The notes: a model not told the origin generated them from the sequence alone. 64,000 bases of DNA from Bacillota bacterium (GCA_023409735.1 JAEYRB010000003.1:1-64000); one strand, 5' to 3'; shown: positions 33,773-43,923, numbered from the stretch's first letter. Numbers and translations are program-made.

Positions 33773-35557
33773 ATGAAAAACCTATCTATCAGCGGAAAAC
33801 TAGTTTTAGGCTTCGGAAGCGTTTTAGTTCTTATGATTATAACTGCGATAGTGTCTGTATTCAGTATCAGCGGAATAAGCGAGCAAACACAACTATATGC
33901 GAAATATACAGTACCCAACTCACAGTATATGTATAAGATGCAAATTGCTATGCGTGCTGCAAGTCAGCAGTTATTAAATGCTATACTTGCAGATGATCAT
34001 GCATCTATAAGTGAAGCAATGGATGAAGCCGAGAAATGGGGCTCGAATTTTGTTACATACAAAGATGCATTTTTAGCAAATCAAAGAGATCATAGTTTAG
34101 ATTCTGATCTCGAGAAAATCAATACAATCTTTAAAGATGCAGCGGCAGCTAGAGCCAAGATTTTCGACTTGCTATCCAAGCAGACCGACACGAACGATGA
34201 CATGGCGCTTAATACATATTTGAAAGAATATGAACCTGTCGTAGAGCAAATTACTAGTATTTTAACCGAACTCGAGGATGTGGCGGAAGAGCGGGCTGAT
34301 AATCAACAGGAAGCTGTAACTCGTCTTATGACAACCTCATGGATATTACTGATTGCATCGGTAGCCTTATCGATAGTATTGACGCTCATCCTGACATTCG
34401 TTATTGGGAAATCTATTCTAACTCCGGTTAAAGAAATTGTAGATGTTTATGAAGAGTTATCTAAGGGCAATATGCAGGTACAAATCAACTATGAAAGCAA
34501 GGATGAGATTGGCAAAATGGCACAAAGCATCCGAAAGACAAATGCGCTCCATACTTCATATATAAAGGATATCACGAAAAAACTAGAGTTGATATCGCAG
34601 GGCGATTTGCGATTTGATATGGAAATGGATTATATAGGCGACTTCGCGTCAGTTAAAAAAGCCATAGAAAATACTACTTCCTCTTTAAACCATACTCTGC
34701 AAACAATCAACACAGCAGCAGAGCAGGTCAGCACAGGAGCTTCACAAGTGGCAAGCGGAGCCCAGGCCCTTGCATCAGGATCGACAGAGCAGGCTTCTTC
34801 CGTAGAAGAATTAAGCGTTACTGTAACCAAGATTGCTGAGCAGGCCGCGGCGAACTCTGAAAATGTTAAGATAGCGACACAGTATGTAAATCAGACCGGT
34901 ATTGGTGTTGAATCCGGAAATGAACACATGGGGCAGCTTACGGAGGCTATGATGGAGATTAACTCCACGGCAAGTCAGATTGCCAATATTACTAAGGTTA
35001 TTGAAGATATCGCATTCCAGACCAATATACTCGCTTTGAATGCTGCTATTGAAGCCGCCCGTGCGGGTAATGCCGGAAAAGGCTTTGCAGTTGTGGCTGA
35101 CGAAGTGCGGAATCTCGCCGCTAAATCAGCAGAAGCCGCAAAGCAAACGGCTGATTTAATTCAAGCCTCTGTCGCTACCGTGTCTAAGGGAACAGAAATG
35201 ACGACACAGACAGCACAGATTCTGTTGAATATTCGAGAAAAGACCAAATTGGTAATTGAAAGTATCATAAAAATTGATGGTGCATCTTCAGAACAGGCAG
35301 CGGTTATAGAACAAATCAAGCAGGGGCTTAATCAGGTATCCTCTGTTGTGCAGACAAATGCAGCCACTGCGGAGGAAAACTCGGCGACCAGTGAAGAAAT
35401 GTCTGCACAGGCTGTCGCACTGAATGATGAGGTTGCCAAATTCAAGCTCAGAAATGGATATGAGAAGGACAGCTTTGCATCTATTGCCCCCTTGAGAGAG
35501 CCTGTGAAAGAGGATCCTGCTTTGTTGGAGGTCGCAACCTATCTTGGGAAATATTAA
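33773..35557 (+). CDS. Methyl-accepting chemotaxis protein
   Basis: A 594-residue membrane receptor. Helix 1 is near residues 11-31 and helix 2 near 185-210 (SWILLIASVALSIVLTLIL); between them a four-helix-bundle ligand domain (about 35-180). A HAMP domain (about 212-265) is followed by a signalling bundle whose tip is EDIAFQTNILALNAAIEAA with AVVADEVRNLA after it. There is no C-terminal pentapeptide for CheR docking. The next gene is CheA, so it is probably the main receptor of this pathway. The ligand is unknown. Confidence 0.95.
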   Translation: MKNLSISGKLVLGFGSVLVLMIITAIVSVFSISGISEQTQLYAKYTVPNSQYMYKMQIAMRAASQQLLNAILADDHASISEAMDEAEKWGSNFVTYKDAFLANQRDHSLDSDLEKINTIFKDAAAARAKIFDLLSKQTDTNDDMALNTYLKEYEPVVEQITSILTELEDVAEERADNQQEAVTRLMTTSWILLIASVALSIVLTLILTFVIGKSILTPVKEIVDVYEELSKGNMQVQINYESKDEIGKMAQSIRKTNALHTSYIKDITKKLELISQGDLRFDMEMDYIGDFASVKKAIENTTSSLNHTLQTINTAAEQVSTGASQVASGAQALASGSTEQASSVEELSVTVTKIAEQAAANSENVKIATQYVNQTGIGVESGNEHMGQLTEAMMEINSTASQIANITKVIEDIAFQTNILALNAAIEAARAGNAGKGFAVVADEVRNLAAKSAEAAKQTADLIQASVATVSKGTEMTTQTAQILLNIREKTKLVIESIIKIDGASSEQAAVIEQIKQGLNQVSSVVQTNAATAEENSATSEEMSAQAVALNDEVAKFKLRNGYEKDSFASIAPLREPVKEDPALLEVATYLGKY

Positions 35558-35812
35558 GGTTGTACAACCATAATAACATTCCATGTATATCAGGTAATAG
35601 GAATACACCGGGTGACTTTAGACTTCTATTGGAAAACCCAACTCAGCGGTGATTTGAGGTAATGGTGGAGTGGGACTATCGGTTGCATTCCTGCTGGAGC
35701 ATGTATCCTTGTGGGGGCGCAGCCGATTTTTCATGAAAGCTTTGATAGTTATCAAAGATATTCCTTAGTAGCAGAAGCAAAGTACCCTGACGGGTTTGAA
35801 GGAGGTAGAGGA

Positions 35813-37867
35813 TTGGACAATTTATCAAGTAATTCCATGCTGGATGTTTTTATATATGAAACCACTCAAAATATAGAGCAACTCGAAGCTGCGATACTAA
35901 CCAGTGAAAAGGCAGGCTGCTTTACACCACAGGCAGTTAACGAAATATTCAGAGTCATGCATACGATCAAGGGTTCTTCCGCAATGATGATGTATAACAA
36001 TATTTCATCACTTTCCCATGCCATTGAGGATCTCTTCTACTTTATACGAGAAGAAAAACCTGAAAACATGGATTGTGCGTTACTTTCGGATTTGGTTTTG
36101 GAGTGCGTCGATTTTATTAAGCTGGAGATGGAGAAGGTAAAAAACTCCGATAGTCTTGACGGAGATCCATCAGACCTTATTAAAAACATCAAGGAATTTT
36201 TGACCTCCATTAAGGGAGAAACGCAAAGCACAGATAATCTTAAGACAACACAAAAGGAAGTCGATCAGCAATATTACCTGTCCCCTGCCCAAAAAGGAAA
36301 GAATACAGAACAAAAATGCTATGAAGCTGTTATATATTTTGAAGATGGCTGCGAAATGGAGAATATCCGGGCTTTTACAATTGTCCATAATTTAAAAGAT
36401 ATTGTGGCCAATTGCAGCTACTTTCCGGAGGATATCATTGAAAATCCTGAAAGCGTTCAGATTATACGGGAGCAAGGCTTCAGGATAACGCTTATAAGTG
36501 ATAAAAGCGTGAAAGAATTATATGATTTTTTCACGAGCATTGCCTTTATCCGAAATCTTGAAGTCACTGAGCTTCTGGACAGCCGGAAGTTCGAGCAGGA
36601 TTGCGCAGATCAAGAAACTTCCATTCGGGAAGCTCCTATAAAAACAGCCAAGCTACAGGCTGAGGATTTAGGGCGAGTTGAAAACAGAAGTTCGCATCAG
36701 GGTATTATCAGCGTTGATGTTATGAAGCTGGATAAGATGATGGATCTGATGGGAGAAATGGTAATCGCTGAGGCAATGGTCACGCAAAACCCTGAACTTC
36801 AGGCGGTTAAGCTGAATAGTTTCCATAAAGCCGCTCGTCAGCTTCATAAAATTACAAGCGAAATGCAGGACATGGTTATGTCCATACGAATGGTTCCCTT
36901 GGCGGCGACCTTCCATAAAATGCACCGTATTGTGCGTGATATAAGCCGGAAACTTAATAAAGAAGTAGAGTTGATATTAATCGGAGAAAACACTGAGGTT
37001 GATAAGAATATCATTGAGCATATTTCCGACCCGTTGATGCATCTTGTACGCAATGCAGTCGACCATGGAATTGAAGATCCAGACGAAAGAACGACTGCAG
37101 GCAAGCAAAAATCAGGACAGATAATACTGGAGGCAAAAAATGTCGGAAGCGATGTTCTTGTATGTGTCCGTGATGACGGTAAGGGCCTAAACAAGGAAAA
37201 AATCTTGAAAAGAGCCCAGGATAATTGCTTACTGAGCAAACAAAAAAATGAGATGACGGAAAAGGAAATCTACAACCTGGTATTCATGCCAGGATTTACT
37301 ACTAACGACAATGTGACGGAATTCTCCGGCCGGGGTGTTGGCATGGACGTAGTGGTAAAGAACCTGGAAGCAGTAGGCGGTTCGGTATCCATAGACAGTA
37401 ACGAAGGCTCCGGAACGATAGTAGCACTGAAAATACCTCTTACACTGGCAATCATAGACGGAATGAATATCCGGGTAGGCTGCTCCAGGTATACACTCCC
37501 TACAACATCCATTAAGGAAACCTTTCAAGTTAAGAAAAAAGATGTTATTAAGGACCCTAATGGCAATGAGATGATTATGGTTCGCGGAGAGTGTTTTCCT
37601 ATAGTCCGTATCCATGAAATATTCACAGTTGATACGAAAATCACAGACCTGACCAAAGGAATTGTACTCATGATTGAACAGGATGACAAGAGTGTCTGTC
37701 TTTTCGCTGATGAGCTTCTAGGCCAGCAACAGGTAGTCGTCAAGGCCCTTCCATCCTACATGAAAAGCATACGAAAAGTGGAAGGGTTGGCAGGCTGTAC
37801 GCTTCTGGGGGACGGTAGTATCAGTTTGATTCTAAATATCGGTGGACTAATCAGCATGGAATCATAA
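35813..37867 (+). CDS. cheA: Chemotaxis histidine kinase CheA
   Basis: A 684-residue kinase from TTG at 35813, which has GGAGGT six bases upstream; an earlier frame-open ATG at 35711 has none. Domains: HPt with the phosphorylated His50 in VMHTIKGSSAM; a P2-like linker; dimerisation helices (VDVMKLDKMMDLMGEMVIAE); HATPase with HLVRNAVDHGIE (N-box), DDGKGLN and GRGVGMDVV; and a CheW-like C-terminal domain. It takes input from the preceding MCP and should phosphorylate CheB, encoded downstream, and a CheY that is not in this window. Confidence 0.96.
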   Translation: MDNLSSNSMLDVFIYETTQNIEQLEAAILTSEKAGCFTPQAVNEIFRVMHTIKGSSAMMMYNNISSLSHAIEDLFYFIREEKPENMDCALLSDLVLECVDFIKLEMEKVKNSDSLDGDPSDLIKNIKEFLTSIKGETQSTDNLKTTQKEVDQQYYLSPAQKGKNTEQKCYEAVIYFEDGCEMENIRAFTIVHNLKDIVANCSYFPEDIIENPESVQIIREQGFRITLISDKSVKELYDFFTSIAFIRNLEVTELLDSRKFEQDCADQETSIREAPIKTAKLQAEDLGRVENRSSHQGIISVDVMKLDKMMDLMGEMVIAEAMVTQNPELQAVKLNSFHKAARQLHKITSEMQDMVMSIRMVPLAATFHKMHRIVRDISRKLNKEVELILIGENTEVDKNIIEHISDPLMHLVRNAVDHGIEDPDERTTAGKQKSGQIILEAKNVGSDVLVCVRDDGKGLNKEKILKRAQDNCLLSKQKNEMTEKEIYNLVFMPGFTTNDNVTEFSGRGVGMDVVVKNLEAVGGSVSIDSNEGSGTIVALKIPLTLAIIDGMNIRVGCSRYTLPTTSIKETFQVKKKDVIKDPNGNEMIMVRGECFPIVRIHEIFTVDTKITDLTKGIVLMIEQDDKSVCLFADELLGQQQVVVKALPSYMKSIRKVEGLAGCTLLGDGSISLILNIGGLISMES

Positions 37868-37911
37868 ACAATGCTTTATATAAAATAAAAACTTAAAGGA
37901 GGCTATGAAAA

Positions 37912-38403
37912 ATGGCACAGACTGACTTACTGGACTTTACTGAACAAGAAGATACGATGAGGAGTAAGTACCTTATCTTCTCCATTGGAAACGAGCTTTA
38001 TGGAATTGAGATTCGTTATATTACCGAAATTATTAGTATTCAGCCCATTACAGTAGTCCCTGAGATGCCGCAGTATGTAAAAGGAATCACAAATCTCCGG
38101 GGTAAAATTATTCCTGTCATAGATGCACGGCTGCGTTTCAAAAAGGAAGTCAGAGAATATAATGACAGAACCTGTATTATCGTCCTTGATACGAATGATA
38201 TTTCAACCGGGCTGATTGTTGACAGCGTTTCAGAGGTAATCGCCATAGCTGATGAGGATATAGCATCTCCTCCGGATATCAATAAAGGTGGTCTCAAATA
38301 CATTAAGGGTGTTGGCAAGTCTGATGGAAATGTTAAGCTACTTCTGGATTGTCAGAAAATACTGACAGACGATGAGGTCGAGTTTTTTAACTCAGTGACA
38401 TAA
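37912..38403 (+). CDS. cheW: Chemotaxis adaptor CheW
   Basis: A 163-residue single CheW domain linking receptor to CheA. It has YLIFSIGNELYGIEIRYITE, the PEMPQYVKGITNLRGKIIPV core and TGLIVDSVSEV. Length is normal. AAGGAGG is present before the ATG. It follows cheA by 44 bases. Confidence 0.95.
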   Translation: MAQTDLLDFTEQEDTMRSKYLIFSIGNELYGIEIRYITEIISIQPITVVPEMPQYVKGITNLRGKIIPVIDARLRFKKEVREYNDRTCIIVLDTNDISTGLIVDSVSEVIAIADEDIASPPDINKGGLKYIKGVGKSDGNVKLLLDCQKILTDDEVEFFNSVT

Positions 38404-38486
38404 TATGAAAACTTTAAATTAAAAGTGATAGTGTTTGAGGGAGTGCCGTACAACCCACTTTTCCCTTATGAGGCGGGGTGCAATTT

Positions 38487-39302
38487 TTGAAAACTATAAG
38501 TGAACAGGAATTCAGGCAATTTGCTTATTATATAAAAACCAAATATGGAATCTATTTCAAGGATGAAAAAAAGACCCTGGTCGAGGGAAGGCTCGGACAT
38601 GTACTGGCAAGAATGAATTTTTCCAGTCTGACTGAGTACATGAACTACGTGAATGCGGATAAAACCGGTAAAGCCGCATCTGATATGTTGGACAGGATCA
38701 CGACCAACCATACTTTTTTCATGAGAGAACCAGCACATTTTCAATATTTCAGGGATACCGTGCTGTCTTATCTAGTAAAGACGGTACCGAGTCGGGATCT
38801 GCGTATTTGGAGTGCGGCATGCTCCTCAGGAGAGGAACCCTATACGCTGGCAATGATTATTGATGAATTCTTCGGTCTCAATAAAACAGGATGGGACACA
38901 AAGATACTGGCAACGGATATCTCGGAGGGTATGCTCGCTATCGCACGGAGAGGTATTTATAGCCGGGAGAAAATGAAAGACCTGCCGGAACACTGGAAAA
39001 ATAGATATTTCAAAGAACATGACTCCGGGCAGTATATTCTGTCTGAGAAGATCAGAAATGAAGTTATTTTCAGCAATATCAACCTGATGGATGCCAAATA
39101 CCCTTTTCGCAAGAAAATGCATATTATTTTTTGCAGGAATGTCATGATTTATTTTGACAATGAAACCAAGGACAGGCTCGTTGAACATTTTTATGATATT
39201 ACCGAACCAGGAGGTTTTCTGTTCATAGGACATTCGGAGGGACTGAACCGCGAAAAAACTCGCTACAGGTATGTAATGCCTGCAGTTTACAGGAAGGAGT
39301 AA
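38487..39302 (+). CDS. cheR: Chemotaxis protein methyltransferase CheR
   Basis: A 271-residue SAM-dependent methyltransferase that adds methyl groups to MCP glutamates. The N-terminal helical domain is followed by the SAM-binding core with IWSAACSSGEEPYTLAM, ATDISEGMLA and IIFCRNVMIYFD, all as in CheR. The start is taken as TTG at 38487 with AGGCGGGG upstream; a GTG at 38478 would add three residues. It begins about 84 bases after cheW and 6 bases before cheB. Confidence 0.94.
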   Translation: MKTISEQEFRQFAYYIKTKYGIYFKDEKKTLVEGRLGHVLARMNFSSLTEYMNYVNADKTGKAASDMLDRITTNHTFFMREPAHFQYFRDTVLSYLVKTVPSRDLRIWSAACSSGEEPYTLAMIIDEFFGLNKTGWDTKILATDISEGMLAIARRGIYSREKMKDLPEHWKNRYFKEHDSGQYILSEKIRNEVIFSNINLMDAKYPFRKKMHIIFCRNVMIYFDNETKDRLVEHFYDITEPGGFLFIGHSEGLNREKTRYRYVMPAVYRKE

Positions 39303-39308
39303 GGATAT

Positions 39309-40337
39309 ATGGAGACAGGTAAAAAAATTCGGGTATTGGTTGTTGACGATAGCATATTATCTCGTGAAATGATCGTGAGGGGCATATCTTCCAATTCGCA
39401 GATCGAGGTGGCGGCCGTTGCAGCCGACCCTTATGAGGCAAGAGATAAAATAGTCGAGGTGCATCCTGACGTGATTACCTGTGATGTGGAAATGCCTAAA
39501 ATGAACGGTATAGAGTTTGCACGCTGGTTGCTGCCTCAATGTTTTATTCCCATTATCATGGTAAGCGCGGTTAGCAGTGCGGTTTTTGAAGCGATGGAGG
39601 CAGGTGTTGTAGATTTTGTTGCAAAGCCTGATATCAGCTCACCTAAAGGTTCAGAAGCTTTCATTAGAGATTTAATAACAAGGATAATAGCAGCCTCCAC
39701 CGCCTCAAAAACCGCATGGCTAGAACGTAAAAAATCTACACCGAGTGTTACAGGCAATATGCTACAGGACTCGGAGGGAATTATCGCTATTGGAGCTTCT
39801 ACCGGTGGAACTGAAGCAATTTATAATATACTTCGACTCCTTCCTCCTACTGTCCCGGGCATTGTAGTTGTACAGCATATCCCTCCTGTTTTTTCAAGGA
39901 TGTTTGCTCAAAGACTGGACAGCCAAACCTCCCTTAAAGTTAAGGAAGCGGTAAACGGTGATTATGTGGATACGGGTAGAGTTTTAATTGCGCCGGGAGA
40001 TCAGCATATGAGGATTAAGAAAATCGGTAAAAGGTATCAGGTTGAATGTTTTTATGGAGATAAGGTAAACGGGCACTGCCCGTCAGTGGATGTTTTATTT
40101 GAATCGGTGGCTAAGGAAGCAGGCAGAAGTGCGGTTGGGATTCTTCTGACAGGTATGGGTTATGACGGGGCCAAAGGACTTCTCAACATACGGCGCAAAG
40201 GCGGCAGGACTATCGGTCAAGACAAAGCTTCGTCCGTTGTGTACGGAATGCCGAAAGTAGCTTTTGATATTGGAGCTGTGGAAATGCAGACAACATTGGA
40301 GAATATACCTCAAGCATTGTCACAGCTATTAAAGTAG
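39309..40337 (+). CDS. cheB: Chemotaxis methylesterase/deamidase CheB
   Basis: A 342-residue response regulator. The receiver domain has the DD pair (VVDDS, 12-14) and phosphoacceptor Asp59 in TCDVEMPKMNG. After a linker, the esterase domain has IGASTGGTEAI (catalytic Ser), VVQHIPPVFSRMFA (catalytic His) and LLTGMGYDGAKG (catalytic Asp). It removes methyl groups added by CheR. The cheD start lies 9 bases beyond its stop. Confidence 0.96.
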   Translation: METGKKIRVLVVDDSILSREMIVRGISSNSQIEVAAVAADPYEARDKIVEVHPDVITCDVEMPKMNGIEFARWLLPQCFIPIIMVSAVSSAVFEAMEAGVVDFVAKPDISSPKGSEAFIRDLITRIIAASTASKTAWLERKKSTPSVTGNMLQDSEGIIAIGASTGGTEAIYNILRLLPPTVPGIVVVQHIPPVFSRMFAQRLDSQTSLKVKEAVNGDYVDTGRVLIAPGDQHMRIKKIGKRYQVECFYGDKVNGHCPSVDVLFESVAKEAGRSAVGILLTGMGYDGAKGLLNIRRKGGRTIGQDKASSVVYGMPKVAFDIGAVEMQTTLENIPQALSQLLK

Positions 40338-40346
40338 GTGATTGTG

Positions 40347-40826
40347 ATGGATTTGATAGTAGGAATGGGAGAATACATCGTAACAGATAACGAGGATGCG
40401 GTCATTAGAACGTTTGCGCTGGCCTCCTGTGTTGCAGTCACCGTTTATAGCTCACTGAAAAAGGTTGCCGGAATGATCCATGTAGTTCTCCCCGCCCCAT
40501 TATATGACAGTGACAGTAAAAATCGCCCCGGTTATTTTGCTGAAACAGGGGTTCCTTTGCTTTTTGATAATATATTCAGGCAGTATGGCTGCAGTAAGGA
40601 AGAACTTCAGGTTCAAATGTACGGTGGAGCAGAGTCGATGCTGAGTTTGGATATTTACAACATAGGAAAGAAAAATATTGATACCGTAAAGAAAACATTA
40701 TCGGAACTAGGATTAGTAGTCCAAAAGACTGACCTTCGGGGATATGATAGCAGAAGTATATCCATGGAAGTAAAAACCGGATTGGTGCTGGTTCACCGTC
40801 AACCGATTATCAATTGTGTTATATAA
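40347..40826 (+). CDS. cheD: Chemoreceptor glutamine deamidase CheD
   Basis: A 159-residue CheD. The catalytic Cys lies in FALASCVAVTVYSS and the His in GMIHVVLPAP, with the conserved Thr further on. It deamidates receptor glutamines and interacts with CheC-type phosphatases, which are not seen here. The ATG at 40347 follows AGGTGA; an upstream in-frame GTG exists directly after the cheB stop. Confidence 0.93.
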   Translation: MDLIVGMGEYIVTDNEDAVIRTFALASCVAVTVYSSLKKVAGMIHVVLPAPLYDSDSKNRPGYFAETGVPLLFDNIFRQYGCSKEELQVQMYGGAESMLSLDIYNIGKKNIDTVKKTLSELGLVVQKTDLRGYDSRSISMEVKTGLVLVHRQPIINCVI

Positions 40827-40964
40827 GCAGTACCAGGTAGATTAAGATGTTAAGGAAGTAAAGCAACATTACTCATACTGAGCATTTCATTCATAGCATG
40901 GGCTTATTTATTAAGAATCTCCTAAGCAGAGATAAGAGAAAACGATGAAGAAAGGAAGTTGTGC

Positions 40965-41891
40965 ATGAATGATTATCTTAACAAAGGAATTGAGAGTCTT
41001 CCCCCATTTGGTTTTGGTTTTTTACAATTGATTGTTAACGACTATGGAAAGGCAACTGACTATATATTTCTGGATGTCAGTGCGGGCTTTCAAAAAATGA
41101 TAGGCTTGCCTCGGGACAACATCCTTGGGAAAAAGGCCTCCGAGGTCTTTTTAGGCAAAAAGCGTAAATTCGATTGGAATGAATATTTCAGAGGAGCTCT
41201 CATTTCAAAGAAAATACATGAAATATCAAGATATGTCGAAGTGCTCGGCAGAGATTGCAATGTCATTGTTGTTCCGTCCGGTGGTGAGTGCTTTGCTATT
41301 ATTATACAAGACACAGTGGATGACCTCAATATAAATACATACCAGAACACTACCATTAACATGCTGCTGGCGGCTCTGCGAGAGCAATGTGCAGAGACAA
41401 AAGAGCACGCGGGTAGATTGGAGGGGTATTGCCATATCATAGGCCTTCATTTTGAGCTCACAGATGAAGAAATGAAGGAGCTTTCATTATTGGCGGTTCT
41501 TCATGATATTGGTAAGATTGGAATCAATCCTGCTATACTGAAAAAACCGGCGACACTGACAAGCAAAGACTGGACAGAAATGAAACGTCACTCGGAGATA
41601 GGATGGCGAATCGTCAAGGAATTTCCGGATCTTGTTACCGTGGCGAATTACATACTGTTTCATCATGAGCGTTGGGATGGAAAAGGTTATCCATCGGGGC
41701 TGAGGGCTGATAATATTCCGCTTCCCAGTCGTATCCTTTCCGTCGCAGATGCCTATGATGCAATGACCAGTGACCGAGTTTATCGAAAGAGCATGGGCAT
41801 GGAAGAAGCTATCGCAGAATTAACGAAAAACGCCGGTATGCAATTTGATCCTCAGGTTGTAAGCTTTTTTACAAAAGCAATTATGTTATAA
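40965..41891 (+). CDS. PAS/HD-GYP cyclic-di-GMP phosphodiesterase
   Basis: A 308-residue protein. The first 110 residues are PAS-like (LQLIVNDYGKATDYIFLDVS, GLPRDNILGKKASEVF). The HD-GYP domain follows: HDIGKIGINPAILKK, MKRHSEIGWRIVKE, LFHHERWDGKGYPSGL and ILSVADAYDAMTSDR, with all metal and signature residues including GYP. It should hydrolyse cyclic di-GMP, linking the sensory pathway to a second messenger. The ATG has AAAGGA upstream. It is separated from cheD by 138 bases and may have its own promoter. Confidence 0.93.
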   Translation: MNDYLNKGIESLPPFGFGFLQLIVNDYGKATDYIFLDVSAGFQKMIGLPRDNILGKKASEVFLGKKRKFDWNEYFRGALISKKIHEISRYVEVLGRDCNVIVVPSGGECFAIIIQDTVDDLNINTYQNTTINMLLAALREQCAETKEHAGRLEGYCHIIGLHFELTDEEMKELSLLAVLHDIGKIGINPAILKKPATLTSKDWTEMKRHSEIGWRIVKEFPDLVTVANYILFHHERWDGKGYPSGLRADNIPLPSRILSVADAYDAMTSDRVYRKSMGMEEAIAELTKNAGMQFDPQVVSFFTKAIML

Positions 41892-42040
41892 GATTAATGA
41901 AAGTAAATGTTGATAATGCAATAATTGATTCTGTCATTTCTCTTGCGACATAAGATAAAAATAGACGTTACTGGGGAAAGTGTTGAAACAAAGGAACAGT
42001 TTAATCGGTAAAGAAAAAACACTTTATTAATTTAGGCTTT

Positions 42041-42087
42041 GAGTACCTATTTTATTGATGTAAGTCATTGACAAATAGGTGCTCTTT
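42041..42087 (+). terminator. Terminator-like hairpin after the HD-GYP gene
   Basis: GAGTACCTATTT and AAATAGGTGCTC pair around about 20 bases, then TTTAAT. It is 150 bases past the HD-GYP stop; the bases between show no gene. Confidence 0.55.
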
Positions 42088-42122
42088 AATGTATTATTTA
42101 AAATGTTAATAAAAAGTAGTAA

Positions 42123-42158
42123 AAAAACGTGACAATTTAAAAAAACGCGATAATTTAA
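42123..42158 (+). repeat. 18-bp tandem repeat upstream of the LacI gene
   Basis: AAAAACGTGACAATTTAA is followed directly by AAAAACGCGATAATTTAA (16 of 18 identical), with a third partial match (AAAAACGCGTTAAAA) beginning near 42173. It is placed where an operator array could be. Confidence 0.5.
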
Positions 42159-42322
42159 AAATATGATTATTAAAAACGCGTTAAAAATAAATGTGACAAT
42201 AATATTTTAATGTAATGTATCCAAAAGGATGATATTAAGGAAAGATTTTTGATTATAGTAGGAATAGTCTCAACGGTGAAAAGCATATGAGTAATTGCTG
42301 TGCGACATGGGGTTAAAATAAT

Positions 42323-43417
42323 ATGAAGAATATTGGAATTAAAGAGGTTGCAGATTATGCAAATGTATCTGTAGCAACCGTTTCGAATGTAATTAATGGT
42401 ACGAGGCCTGTAAGTGAGAAATTGCGCAGACTAGTTATGCAAGCTATAAGTGAGCTAGGCTACGAATCAAATCTTGCAGTGAATCCTAAGCAAAAATCCA
42501 CTAAAACAATAGGTGTCATAGTGACTTCACTTCGTCGCGTATTCTTTCCCGAAGTCCTGCACGGAATTCAGAAAAATTCAGAAAAGTATGGGTATAACAT
42601 ACTTATTGACACGTCAGAGGACAAGTTTGAGAGGGAAGCTCAGATCGTCAAAATGTTATCTAATAATAAGGTTGATGGAATTATTCTTCATACCTTATCT
42701 GATAAAAATGATCAAGAATATCTATCATATTTGTCCAACTTAAAAAGATACAACAAAAGGATTCCTGTGGTAAGTATGGAACGCAATCTTCTTTCTTCTA
42801 ATATTGATTCGGTTTATGTAGATAATTATTCCGGCGGAAGATTGGCTATTCAACATCTGCTTGACTTAGGTTCAAAGGAAATTGCTTGTATTAGTGGTCC
42901 AGTTAATTCAGAAGTATCTAATGACAGATATCGTGCGTACTGTGATATGATGAATGAGAATGGTACATCTATTAAAGAAAGTATGGTATATGTAGGTGAT
43001 TATTCTCCATTAAGTGGATACCGCTTAACAAGACGTTTATTATTAAATGGAATAAAGCCGGATGCTATTTTTTCTTGTAATGACCAAATGGCAATCGGTG
43101 CGATTTATGCAATAAAAGAATTTGGACTAAACATTCCGGAAAATATAAAAGTTGTAGGTTTTGATAATACTTTTGTGTCATCCATTATTAGTCCGCAGTT
43201 GACAACAATTAATGTACCTAAATATCGTATGGGAGAAGAAGCCTTCTCATTGCTTTATAAGCGTATGAGTGAAAGTGAAGAAAACGCAAATATGAACAAT
43301 GACGTTGACGTTTATGAAAAAGATGCGGAAGGAATAGAATTGCCAATCGATATAATAATTAGGCAATCTACAGATTCTAAGATTAAATCACCTGCATGGG
43401 ATCTTGAAGTCTGGTAG
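42323..43417 (+). CDS. LacI family transcriptional regulator
   Basis: A 364-residue repressor. The N-terminal HTH is IKEVADYANVSVATVSNVIN with hinge residues RPVSEKLRRLV. The periplasmic-binding-like ligand domain has TIGVIVTSLRRVFFPEVLHG, GGRLAIQHLLDLG and AIFSCNDQMAIGA. A C-terminal extension of about 25 residues goes beyond the usual 340. It precedes the sugar and alcohol dehydrogenase genes on the same strand and most likely regulates them; the ligand should be the sugar handled there. Confidence 0.92.
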   Translation: MKNIGIKEVADYANVSVATVSNVINGTRPVSEKLRRLVMQAISELGYESNLAVNPKQKSTKTIGVIVTSLRRVFFPEVLHGIQKNSEKYGYNILIDTSEDKFEREAQIVKMLSNNKVDGIILHTLSDKNDQEYLSYLSNLKRYNKRIPVVSMERNLLSSNIDSVYVDNYSGGRLAIQHLLDLGSKEIACISGPVNSEVSNDRYRAYCDMMNENGTSIKESMVYVGDYSPLSGYRLTRRLLLNGIKPDAIFSCNDQMAIGAIYAIKEFGLNIPENIKVVGFDNTFVSSIISPQLTTINVPKYRMGEEAFSLLYKRMSESEENANMNNDVDVYEKDAEGIELPIDIIIRQSTDSKIKSPAWDLEVW

Positions 43418-43663
43418 TTATCTGTAAGTATTAATAGAATACATTTCCGGAATAGCCCGACACAGAAGCTATACGTCCACATGATACTGAACATGTATAT
43501 TATTTTCTATAATTTCTGCACGCAAAATAAAAATACAAGGTTTACATTTCAACTCTAAAAGTAAAAATTTAGTTCTCATTATATTTCTATCATTACATCA
43601 AAGCTAACCGTTAATTACAGTTAAATTGTTAATCTAATTAAAAATGTATAATGTTTTGAAAAC

Positions 43664-43698
43664 TATCTGTGTAAAATTTTTTAAATTTTACACAGATA
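43664..43698. promoter_or_regulatory. 35-bp perfect palindrome between the LacI gene and iron dehydrogenase
   Basis: Arms TATCTGTGTAAAATTT and AAATTTTACACAGATA with a three-base centre. No T-tract of terminator type follows. It could be a repressor site for the dehydrogenase genes. Elsewhere in 43418-44042 I see only AT-rich sequence, one short frame without support, and a promoter. Confidence 0.5.
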
Positions 43699-43923
43699 AT
43701 GCAGAAAAAATTAATTACCCTTTCTTAATAAACAAACTTAAAATAGGCTTATATTACGTGAACGCCCCCAAAAATAAACATTCTATCTATTTCAAAAAGG
43801 CTGATATATTATATAAATTAAAAAGAACAACATCTTTATTATGAAAAATGTAAAAATATATACAATTACAAAATTAAATACGTATAGTTTAATGAAAATT
43901 TAAAAAAATCTTTGTGTTTTATA

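Noticed and set aside
43644..43844. 66-codon frame upstream of the iron dehydrogenase
   Set aside because: It runs through the 35-bp palindrome, has biased AT-driven composition and no ribosome site.
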